From positions 1 to 19,214 of the forward strand of contig JBBPIM010000035.1 in the NCBI GenBank assembly GCA_038040325.1: a stretch of DNA of 19,214 nucleotides. The letters run 5' to 3'. Under the pieces are notes generated by a model. It saw only the letters and a list, made by a program, of their open reading frames with translations, ran no database searches and was not told the origin of the DNA. The stretch's first letter is position 1. Each line of letters begins with the position of its first letter. The stretch is from Mayfieldus profundus (lineage in GTDB: Bacteria; Actinomycetota; Thermoleophilia; Solirubrobacterales; 70-9). The position numbers and the translations under genes were made by a program. Of this stretch, positions 6,698 to 13,175 are shown in pieces.

Positions 6698-7921
6698 TCA
6701 CACGAACTCCTCCTCGATCACCCGAATCGAGCGGGGCGCTGAGCGCAGGAAGTCGAGCCGCCCGATCTCCTCGACGGCCTGGCCGAAGGCCGACTCCTGG
6801 CACTCGTGCATCACCATCACCAGACGGGCGTCGTTGCCCAGGCCTCGCTGGTTGACGCTCTTGACGGACACGCCGTGGTCTCCGAGGACTTTCGCCACCT
6901 GGGCCAGGACGCCCGGCCGGTCGGCCACTTCCAGGTGCAGGTAGAAGGACGAGGTCACGTCCTTGATCACGTCGAGCTTTTCCCTGAGCTGGTGCACCGG
7001 GGTCTCGCCCGAGAGGATCGACACCACGTCGCCCAGCACCGCCGAGGCGGTCTGGATCCCGCCGGCGCCGGGGCCGGACATGGTCACCTCGGTGATCGCC
7101 GGTGCCTCGACCATCACCGCGTTGAAGGGGCCCTCGACCGGCGCCAGCGGATGCCCGCGATAGAGAAAGCAGGGGAAGACGCGCACGCTGATCCCACCGT
7201 CGCGGCGCTCCGCCACTCCCAGCAGCTTCAGCGACAGGCCGAGCTCCTTCGCGTACTCGAGGTCGTCGGTCTGAACCGTCTCGATCCCCTCGTAGTCCAC
7301 CTCGTCCAGGGTCACCGGAGTGTGGAAGGCGAGGCGGGCGAGGATCGCCATCTTGGCCGCGGCATCGGCCCCGTTGACGTCGTCGGTCGGGTCGGCCTCC
7401 GCGTAGCCCAGCTCCTGGGCGCGCTTCAGCACGTCGGCGTAGGCGGCGCCGGTCGCGGCCATCTCGCTGAGGATGAAATTGGTGGTCCCGTTGACGATCC
7501 CGAACACCTTCTCGATCTCGGTCGCGCCGAAGCTCTCCTGGATCACCCGGATCACCGGGATCACGCCGGCCACGGCCGCCTCGAAGCGAAGCTGCACGCC
7601 GGCCCCCCGGGCCGCTTCGAAAAGCTCGTCTCCGTGCTGGGCGAGCAGCTGCTTGTTGGCGGTGACCACCGGCTTGCCCGCCGCCAGCGCCCGCGACACG
7701 TAATCCCGCGCCGGGTCGGTGCCGCCGATCAGTTCCACCACGAGGTCGGAGCCGGCCAGGATCTCCTCGAAGTCGCCACCGCTGCGGGTCAGCACGCCAG
7801 CGACCTCGGGTCGGCGGCCGGTCTCCTCGGCGACGGCGTCGGCTCGCTCGGCGATCAGCCCCGCGAAGGCGGAACCGACCGTGCCGTGTCCCAGCAGGCC
7901 TATGCGGACCGGCTCGCTCAA
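6698..7921 (-). CDS. hom: Homoserine dehydrogenase (with C-terminal ACT domain)
   Basis: The enzyme reduces aspartate semialdehyde to homoserine with NAD(P)H, the branch point to threonine and methionine. The 407 residues fit the monofunctional family. The Rossmann loop is G-L-L-G-H-G-T-V-G (8-16), A-N-K90 is the conserved lysine, and N-G-T-T-N lies at 144-148. The catalytic Lys190 is in D-A-A-A-K. An ACT domain at about 326-400 (H-L-E-V-A-D-R-P-G-V-L) suggests feedback regulation, typically by threonine. The start is TTG at 7921, overlapping the lysA TGA stop as TTGA (7918-7921). No alternative start fits the conserved N-terminus, so translation is probably coupled to lysA. Confidence 0.95.
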   Translation of the reverse strand: MSEPVRIGLLGHGTVGSAFAGLIAERADAVAEETGRRPEVAGVLTRSGGDFEEILAGSDLVVELIGGTDPARDYVSRALAAGKPVVTANKQLLAQHGDELFEAARGAGVQLRFEAAVAGVIPVIRVIQESFGATEIEKVFGIVNGTTNFILSEMAATGAAYADVLKRAQELGYAEADPTDDVNGADAAAKMAILARLAFHTPVTLDEVDYEGIETVQTDDLEYAKELGLSLKLLGVAERRDGGISVRVFPCFLYRGHPLAPVEGPFNAVMVEAPAITEVTMSGPGAGGIQTASAVLGDVVSILSGETPVHQLREKLDVIKDVTSSFYLHLEVADRPGVLAQVAKVLGDHGVSVKSVNQRGLGNDARLVMVMHECQESAFGQAVEEIGRLDFLRSAPRSIRVIEEEFV

Positions 7922-9228
7922 GCGTCGCGCGCGACCAGGTCTTCGTAGCTCTCCCGCCGCACGGCGACGCGCGCGTCACCGTCCGAGCAGAAGATCACCG
8001 GCGGGCGCGGCACGCCGTTGTAGTTGTTGGCCATCGCGTGGCCGTAGGCGCCGGTCGCGGGGGTGACGAGGATGTCGCCGACCGCGGGCGCGGCGAGAGT
8101 TGCGTCGCGGACCAGGATGTCGCCCGACTCGCAGTGCATCCCCGCGATCGTCGCCGGCGTGTCCGGGGAGGCGTCGGCGCGGTTCGCGATCAGCGCCTCG
8201 TAGCGGGCGCCGTAGAGCATCGGCCGCAGGTTGTCGGACATGCCGCCGTCCACGGCGATGTAGGTGCGCACCCCGGGGATCTCCTTCACGGTGCCGACCG
8301 AGTAGGCGGTGACTCCGGCGTTGCCGACCAGCGAGCGCCCCGGCTCGATCAGCAACCGCGGTGGGCTCTCGAACACCTCGGCCACCCCGCGCACCTTCAC
8401 CTCGACGTAGGCATCGATCGAGGGCGGTTCGTCCTCGCTGGTGTAGGCGATTCCAAGCCCGCCGCCGACGTTCAGCAGCCGGCACCAGTCACCGGCGAGC
8501 TCGCCGAGCGCCCGGATCGCGAGCTTGTAGGGCTCCAGCTCGAAGATCTGCGAGCCGATGTGCGCGTGCAGGCCCACCAGGTTGAGCTTCTCCGAGCCCA
8601 GGACCCGCTCGATCGCCCTCGCCGCCAGCCCGTCCTCGAGGCCGAAGCCGAACTTGGAGTCGAGCTGGCCGGTCTGCACGTAGTCGTGGGTGGAGGGCTT
8701 GATCCCAGGCGTAACCCGGATCAGCACGTCCTGGCGGCGCTTGAGGATCGACTCGCAGAGATCGATCTCGTCGAAGGAATCGACGATCAGATGGCCGACG
8801 CCGGCCTCGGAGGCCATGCGGATCTCCACCGCGCTCTTGTTGTTGCCGTGCATGTGGATCCGCGCCGGGTCGTAGCCCGCGTGCAGCGCCATGTACAGCT
8901 CGCCGCCGGAGGCGACGTCCACCGAGAGCCCTTCCTCTGCGCAGAGCCGGTAGGTGGCGGTAGTCGGAAAGGCCTTGCTGGCGAACAGCACCTCGAAGTC
9001 GTCGGTCCGGGAGCCAAACGCGTCCAGGTAGGCGCGGGCGCGGACGCGGATGTCGTCCTCGGCGTAGACGTAGGCGGGCGTGCCGAACTCCGCCGCCAGC
9101 TCGACGATGTCGCATCCGCCCACGACGAGATGGCCGCGTTCGTTGACGCGGCTGCCGATCGGGTAGACCGACGATCCCTCGATCGGGTCGGCGCTTGCCA
9201 CCGCGCCGGACTGTCGCGAGTCGCTCAT
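7918..9228 (-). CDS. lysA: Diaminopimelate decarboxylase
   Basis: This fold-type III PLP enzyme decarboxylates meso-diaminopimelate to L-lysine, the last step of lysine synthesis. It is 436 residues long. The PLP-binding Lys85 is in L-F-A-S-K-A-F, followed by M-H-G-N-N-K-S (126-132). The phosphate loop is G-G-G-L-G-I (255-260), E-P-G-R-S-L lies near 295-300, and the active-site Cys366 is in M-H-C-E-S-G-D. The ATG at 9228 has no Shine-Dalgarno; a CACAAT hexamer 9 nt upstream is a weak candidate -10. It heads the lysA-hom-thrC block, overlaps hom by 4 nt, and diverges from the hydrolase gene across only 38 bp. Confidence 0.95.
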   Translation of the reverse strand: MSDSRQSGAVASADPIEGSSVYPIGSRVNERGHLVVGGCDIVELAAEFGTPAYVYAEDDIRVRARAYLDAFGSRTDDFEVLFASKAFPTTATYRLCAEEGLSVDVASGGELYMALHAGYDPARIHMHGNNKSAVEIRMASEAGVGHLIVDSFDEIDLCESILKRRQDVLIRVTPGIKPSTHDYVQTGQLDSKFGFGLEDGLAARAIERVLGSEKLNLVGLHAHIGSQIFELEPYKLAIRALGELAGDWCRLLNVGGGLGIAYTSEDEPPSIDAYVEVKVRGVAEVFESPPRLLIEPGRSLVGNAGVTAYSVGTVKEIPGVRTYIAVDGGMSDNLRPMLYGARYEALIANRADASPDTPATIAGMHCESGDILVRDATLAAPAVGDILVTPATGAYGHAMANNYNGVPRPPVIFCSDGDARVAVRRESYEDLVARDA

Positions 9229-9266
9229 CGGGACGGCATTGTGACGCTTCCGCGAGGATTGCCGGC

Positions 9267-9977
9267 ATGGACCTGCCCAGCCCCCGCCGCTCCAGCGAGC
9301 AAGGAGTGCACGAGGGTCTCGCCTGGGAACTCTGGCTTCCCGACTCCGAGCCGCCCTGGCCCGGAATCCTGGTCCTGCACGGAGCGGGGTCGCGCAAGGA
9401 GAACCACGCGGACTTCGCTCGCTTGGCCTGCGGGTCGGGCTGGGCGGCGCTGGGCTACGACCAGCGCGGCCACGGCGACTCCGACGGGGAGATGTCGCCG
9501 CAGGCGATCGCCGACGCCGGGGCGATGGCCCGCTTGCTTGGCTCGCAGGACGGCGTCGACCCGAGCCGCGTCTGCGTGCGAGGCTCGAGCCTCGGCGGCT
9601 TCGTGGCGATCCACACCGCGGCGGTCTCGGATTCAATCGCGGGCGTGATCGCGATCTGCCCGGCTGGCGAGCGGATGCTGCTCTCAGGGCTGCGCAAGGG
9701 CAAGCTCGAAATGCGCGCCGACGTCAGCGCGCTCGAGCCCTGGCTCGAGGAACACGACCTGCGCGAGGCGGTCGAGCTGGTCGGCGCCAAGCCGCTGATC
9801 CTGCTGCACGCTCGCGGCGACGACGAGGTCCCCGCGCAGTGGTCGAAGGAGCTGTACGAGCGCGCGAGCGATCCCCGCAAGCTCGTGGTCGTGCCGGGCG
9901 GGCATCACCGCTCCGTTCAGCACGACGCCGAGCTGCAGTCGGTGGCGCTGCGCTGGATCGAGCGCAACCTCGGCTAG
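9267..9977 (+). CDS. Alpha/beta hydrolase (dienelactone hydrolase/acylesterase-like)
   Basis: The 236-residue protein has an alpha/beta hydrolase core. An oxyanion-region L-V-L-H-G-A-G-S (35-42) is followed by G-Y-D-Q-R-G-H-G-D-S (63-72). The nucleophile elbow is R-G-S-S108-L-G-G. The acid is probably Asp185 or Asp186 in A-R-G-D-D-E-V-P, and the base His213 or His214 in P-G-G-H-H. There is no signal peptide, so it is cytoplasmic. The substrate cannot be read from sequence. GAGGA at 9254-9258, 8 nt upstream, supports the ATG at 9267. The TAG stop shares CTAG (9974-9977) with the stop of the convergent hypothetical gene. Confidence 0.88.
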   Translation: MDLPSPRRSSEQGVHEGLAWELWLPDSEPPWPGILVLHGAGSRKENHADFARLACGSGWAALGYDQRGHGDSDGEMSPQAIADAGAMARLLGSQDGVDPSRVCVRGSSLGGFVAIHTAAVSDSIAGVIAICPAGERMLLSGLRKGKLEMRADVSALEPWLEEHDLREAVELVGAKPLILLHARGDDEVPAQWSKELYERASDPRKLVVVPGGHHRSVQHDAELQSVALRWIERNLG

Positions 9978-10531
9978 CCGCTGCCGAGCAGCCCGTTGGT
10001 GGCGCTGTTTACGGTCTGCGAGACGCCGAGCTGGCTCAGTGCGCCGCCCAGGGCGTGGTCCACCTGGTTCACGGTGTTGTTGAGGGTCCCCGCGACCTGC
10101 CCGGAGGTCGGGGGCGCGGGGGGAAGTTGCGGCGCCGGGGTGAAGTTCCCCGGGCCGATCGAGGTCGCCCCTGGCCCTGGCAACGGCACGTTCGGCCCAC
10201 CGGGGGCGGTCTGCTCATCGCCTCCCCTCGGCGGCAGCGCGCCGCCGATGAACGCCGCCCCACCCCCCACTCCCGCCGCGGTGAGAGGCGGGCCGACCGG
10301 CGCAGAGGCAGCCACGAAGTCAGGCGCGGGGGCAAGGGCCCCGGCCGCTGCATCGGCAGGGGCGCCTCCGGTCACAGTGGCCGCCCCCCGGTCGGATCCG
10401 CGGAGGTTCGGCATCGGCCAATCGCGGAAGGCCGAGAAGGATGCGAGCAGCACGAAGGTGGTGATCGCGGCGGCGATCAGGGCGGCGCTCGACGCGGCTC
10501 CGGCCAGGTAGGACTGTGCCTGACGGATCAT
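9974..10531 (-). CDS. Membrane-anchored Gly/Pro/Ala-rich hypothetical protein
   Basis: The 185-residue protein is unrecognised. A short basic-start N-terminus (M-I-R-Q-A-Q-S-Y) leads into one hydrophobic segment (about 11-32, A-A-L-I-A-A-A-I-T-T-F-V-L-L-A), then F-R-D-W-P. A long low-complexity Gly/Pro/Ala/Thr-rich region spans about 40-150. A C-terminal stretch of about 35 residues is rich in Val/Asn/Gln/Leu and looks like two short amphipathic helices (V-N-Q-V-D-H-A-L-G-G-A-L and V-N-S-A-T-N-G-L-L). This fits a single-pass protein with an extended extracytoplasmic tether and a terminal interaction motif. The start is set by GGGAGGTG about 10 nt upstream. It lies downstream of the M23 endopeptidase, which hints at an envelope role. 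Confidence 0.7.
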   Translation of the reverse strand: MIRQAQSYLAGAASSAALIAAAITTFVLLASFSAFRDWPMPNLRGSDRGAATVTGGAPADAAAGALAPAPDFVAASAPVGPPLTAAGVGGGAAFIGGALPPRGGDEQTAPGGPNVPLPGPGATSIGPGNFTPAPQLPPAPPTSGQVAGTLNNTVNQVDHALGGALSQLGVSQTVNSATNGLLGSG

Positions 10532-10746
10532 CGAGCGGGCACCTCCCGTGTCTGCCGGTGGTCGAGCATCCAGCTCGCGGCCTGCTCGATTGCCTGGGTC
10601 CTCTCGGCTTCCCAGCCGACCGATGTATGGCGTCCGTGCCTCCATTCCAATACCTAGTAATCGGACTTCTCGATGCGGAGCTTTAGGGAGCTCCACGCCT
10701 GACGGGACCGGATATACGGCCAGTCAGCGCCGGGGGCGGACCCGCG
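10532..10746 (-). promoter_or_regulatory. Long, hairpin-rich leader before the membrane-anchored hypothetical gene
   Basis: This 215-nt gene-free stretch folds, on the minus strand, into five non-overlapping candidate stems. They are 10699-10727 (CUGAC...GUCAG with inner GGCCG/CGGUC), 10675-10696 (8 bp with a U-G pair, loop of 6), 10632-10666 (GUCCG/CGGAC), 10604-10619 (UCGGCU-ggga-AGCCGA, GNRA-type loop) and 10562-10589 (UCGAGCA/UGCUCGA). The ribosome site follows at about 10541-10547. It matches no riboswitch consensus I can recall. The first stem, just after the M23 gene stop, could instead act as a transcript end. Confidence 0.45.
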
Positions 10747-11949
10747 CTAGAGGTAGGCCAGCGGGTCGGTGGCGGCGCCGTTGACGCGGACCTCGAAGTG
10801 CAGATGGTCCCCGAAGCAGTGCCCGGTGCAGCCCACGTAGCCGATCACCGCGCCCCGGCTGACGCTGCCCGAGGTGACCGCGAAGCCCGACTGGTGCGCG
10901 TAGCAGGTGGAGAGCCCGCCGCCGTGGTCGATGCAGGTGTAGTTGCCGTAGCCGCCGTTCGGCCCTGCGAGCACGACGCTCCCCGAGGCGGCGGCGCGAA
11001 TCGGGGTGCCGGCAGGTACCGCGATGTCGATCCCCTCGTGCATGCTGCCCCACCGCATTCCGAAGCCTGAGACGACCGGCCCGTTGACGGGCCAAATGAA
11101 CATTCCCGAACCGCCCTGGATCGGGCCGGCGGGAAGGGTGGAGATCCCCTGCGCGGCCAGCAGCTGCTGCTGGATCTTCGCCTGGATGCCGGAGACGTCG
11201 CCCTCGAGCTCCTGCTCTTCGGCCGCGATCTTGTCCAGCGCCGACTGGCGCTCTCCGCGCGCCGCGACCAGGTCAGCCTGGCGAGCCTGCAGCGAGGTCC
11301 GGGTCCGCTCCAGCTCGCGCTTCTTGGCGGCGATCGCGTCGCGAGCCGCCTCGATCCGCTCCTTGGTCGCGCGCAGCCGATCGACCAGCGCCCGGGTCTG
11401 GTTGCGCAGGTCGCGCACCCTCGACACCACGCTCTCGTCGGCCTCCTGGAGCCGCTCGATGTACTCGGCGCGCTCGACCAGGTCCTGGAACCCGTCGGAC
11501 TGGAGGATCACGGTGACCGTGTCGGGCTCGCCCGACTGGTAGATCGCCACCAGGTGCTCGCGCAGGCCGATCAGCGAGCGCTTCAGATGGGCGCGCAGCA
11601 CCTCGAGGCGGGCCTTGCCCCGTTCCAGCTCGGCGACCGCCCGGTCCAGCTCGCCCTGCTTGGCGTCGAGCTCGTCCTGAACGACCGCCTCGCGGTTGCG
11701 CAGCGTCGCCACCTCGCCCTCGAGCTGGTGGATCCTGTCGGTGTAGCCGGAGATCTCGGTGGTCAGCACGCCCTTGCGGCCGCGCACCTTGCTGAGTTGC
11801 CCTTCCTTTTGGTCGAGCTGGGACTCGAGGTCCTGCGCCGGCGCCGCGTCCTCACGCACGGCGAGCATGGTCAGGGCAGCCAGAAGCGCGCACAGCAGCA
11901 GGGCTGCGCGCGCAGGAAGTCCTGGGTTGGAATCGGGAACCGTCCGCAT
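10747..11949 (-). CDS. Exported coiled-coil M23 (LytM-type) peptidoglycan endopeptidase
   Basis: The 400-residue protein has an N-terminal signal/anchor (Leu/Ala core about 14-31), then a long heptad-rich coiled coil (about 39-265, rich in Glu/Arg/Leu/Gln) and a C-terminal peptidase M23 domain (283-400). The zinc ligands are visible: His304 and Asp308 (M-H-E-G-I-D) and His384 (H-L-H), with His352 as catalytic partner. The architecture matches EnvC/CwlO-like cell-wall hydrolases or activators, which other bacteria control through FtsEX-type complexes. An intact metal site suggests an active enzyme. Four cysteines in the domain (339, 349, 373, 378) may form disulfides. The ATG at 11949 places the basic residues just before the hydrophobic core; no strong Shine-Dalgarno is seen. 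Confidence 0.9.
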   Translation of the reverse strand: MRTVPDSNPGLPARAALLLCALLAALTMLAVREDAAPAQDLESQLDQKEGQLSKVRGRKGVLTTEISGYTDRIHQLEGEVATLRNREAVVQDELDAKQGELDRAVAELERGKARLEVLRAHLKRSLIGLREHLVAIYQSGEPDTVTVILQSDGFQDLVERAEYIERLQEADESVVSRVRDLRNQTRALVDRLRATKERIEAARDAIAAKKRELERTRTSLQARQADLVAARGERQSALDKIAAEEQELEGDVSGIQAKIQQQLLAAQGISTLPAGPIQGGSGMFIWPVNGPVVSGFGMRWGSMHEGIDIAVPAGTPIRAAASGSVVLAGPNGGYGNYTCIDHGGGLSTCYAHQSGFAVTSGSVSRGAVIGYVGCTGHCFGDHLHFEVRVNGAATDPLAYL

Positions 11950-11965
11950 CCGGCCTACCGCGGCC

Positions 11966-11992
11966 CCACGCCAAAAGGGGCACAACGCGTGG
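11966..11992 (-). promoter_or_regulatory. Hairpin in the M23 gene leader
   Basis: CCACGC (11966-11971) pairs with GCGTGG (11987-11992), with a 15-nt loop, 17 nt upstream of the M23 start codon. TAGCCT on the minus strand (11997-12002) fits a TAnnnT -10 just upstream of it, giving a leader of about 40 nt. Both are weak, position-based calls. Confidence 0.25.
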
Positions 11993-12019
11993 CGTGAGGC
12001 TAGCAACGTAGGCAGTTTT

Positions 12020-12054
12020 GCAAGCAGTTGCTAATAAACTGCAACCAGGCTTGC
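12020..12054 (-). terminator. Nested hairpin after the CDF transporter gene, possible terminator
   Basis: In a locally AT-rich patch, an inner stem GCAGTT/AACTGC (12024-12029 with 12037-12042, 7-nt loop) is nested in an alternative outer stem GCAAGC/GCTTGC (12020-12025 with 12049-12054). It begins about 10 nt after the CDF stop codon on the same strand. There is no proper U-run, so it would be a non-canonical terminator or a regulatory hairpin for the M23 gene. Confidence 0.3.
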
Positions 12055-12064
12055 GAGGCGGCGC

Positions 12065-13012
12065 TCAGGCACGCCGAACCGGCGCGTTCTCGACCTCCAG
12101 CAGGTCGCCGGAGGCCTCCTCCTCCATCTGCAGCGTGGTGTGGTCGATGCCGAAGCGCTGGTGCAGCAGCACCTCGAGGCGGCGCCGCACCAGGTCGCGA
12201 TCGGCGCCCTCGGCCACCACCACGTGCGCGGCGAGCGCGCCGAACCCTGCGGTCAGCGTCCACACGTGCAGCTCGTGGACCTCGCGAACGCCGGGCACCT
12301 TGCAGAAGGCGCGGCCGAGCTCATCCATGTCCAGGTCGGCCGGCGCCGATTCCATCAGCACGTCGAAGGGCTCCTTGATCAATCGCCAGCAGGAGGCCAG
12401 GATCAGCGCGGCGATCGCGATCGAGACGAGCGGGTCGACGACTGGCGAGCCGCCGGCCAGGATCACGGCGCCGGAGAGGATCACCCCAAGCGAGCCGAGC
12501 GCGTCGGCGAAGCTGTGCCGCAGCACTCCCTCGAGGTTGATGTCCTCGCGCTCGCCACGTGCGAGCACCGAGGTCGCCCAGAGGTTGCCGAGCAGGCCGA
12601 GGACGCCGAGCGCGAGCACCCCGCCTCCCTCGACGCCGGGCGGGTCGCCGATCCGCCCGATCGCGGCGACCACGATCAGCGCCGCGATCGCGACCAGCGC
12701 CAGCCCGTTGACCAGCGCTGCAAGGACCTCGGACCGCTGGTAGCCGAAGGTGCGGCGCTCGCTGCCCGGCATCGAGGCCAGCCGCGCCGCCAGCAGCCCC
12801 AGCGCTATCGCTCCGGCGTCGGAGGCAACATGGCCGGCGTCGGCGAGAAGCGCCAGCGAGCCGGTGACGATCCCACCCGCGATCTCCGCAGCGAGCAGGC
12901 CGAGGTTGATCGCCAGCGCCAGCGCCATGCGCCGCCGGTTGCCGGCGCGGCGGGCGTCCAGCGCACGCGAGTGCCGACCGAAGGTATGGGCGTGGGCGTG
13001 CCCTGCGGACAC
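12065..13012 (-). CDS. Cation diffusion facilitator (CzcD/ZitB-like metal efflux)
   Basis: About 315 residues from GTG at 13012. CDF proteins export Zn2+, Co2+, Cd2+ or related ions in exchange for protons. A His-rich cytoplasmic N-terminus (G-H-A-H-A-H) is followed by six predicted membrane helices. The intramembrane metal site is visible as D58-A-G-H61-V-A-S-D65 in helix 2 and H166-S-F-A-D170 in helix 5. The C-terminal cytoplasmic domain has the H-E-L-H-V-W-T-L pattern typical of CDFs. GTG at 13012 fits the usual family N-terminus and has TATCCT 6 nt upstream, consistent with a leaderless transcript. An in-frame GTG at 13081 would add 23 residues but lacks that support. The metal specificity is not readable. 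Confidence 0.92.
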   Translation of the reverse strand: MSAGHAHAHTFGRHSRALDARRAGNRRRMALALAINLGLLAAEIAGGIVTGSLALLADAGHVASDAGAIALGLLAARLASMPGSERRTFGYQRSEVLAALVNGLALVAIAALIVVAAIGRIGDPPGVEGGGVLALGVLGLLGNLWATSVLARGEREDINLEGVLRHSFADALGSLGVILSGAVILAGGSPVVDPLVSIAIAALILASCWRLIKEPFDVLMESAPADLDMDELGRAFCKVPGVREVHELHVWTLTAGFGALAAHVVVAEGADRDLVRRRLEVLLHQRFGIDHTTLQMEEEASGDLLEVENAPVRRA

Positions 13013-13018
13013 GCAATG

Positions 13019-13024
13019 AGGATA
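13019..13024 (-). promoter_or_regulatory. Leaderless-type -10 for the CDF gene
   Basis: On the minus strand this reads TATCCT, 6 nt before the GTG start, and there is no Shine-Dalgarno. The placement puts the transcription start at or next to the start codon and supports the shorter protein. Confidence 0.4.
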
Positions 13025-13112
13025 GGGGCCGAAAGCGGGAGCCCGAGGGAGCCCATGGCGCACAGCGGGACGAACGCGCACTTATGCCGGCTATCGGGGC
13101 ACAATGATGCAG

Positions 13113-13151
13113 TTCGGGCGGCGGTTCCGGCGGTCCCGGCGGTTCGGGCGG
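13113..13151. repeat. Degenerate 9-nt tandem repeat
   Basis: Four imperfect 9-nt units of the form TTCSGGCGG or TCCCGGCGG occupy this stretch, with one extra CGG triplet after the first. It lies in the 163-bp gap between the acyl-CoA dehydrogenase stop and the CDF start. It may be replication slippage in GC-rich DNA; no coding role is evident. Confidence 0.5.
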
Positions 13152-13175
13152 CTGAGTGGCGTGCCCGCTGGGGCC

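Noticed and set aside
10532..10645. N-terminal extension of the hypothetical protein from ATG at 10645
   Set aside because: The frame is open but the added residues are Arg/Gly-rich, and there is no ribosome site or TAnnnT before 10645. The start at 10531 has a clear Shine-Dalgarno followed by a membrane helix.
10532..10746. Known riboswitch (c-di-AMP, c-di-GMP, cobalamin, guanidine, SAM)
   Set aside because: I compared the region with remembered consensus cores of these classes and found no convincing match. Only the generic stems are reported; an Rfam scan would decide.
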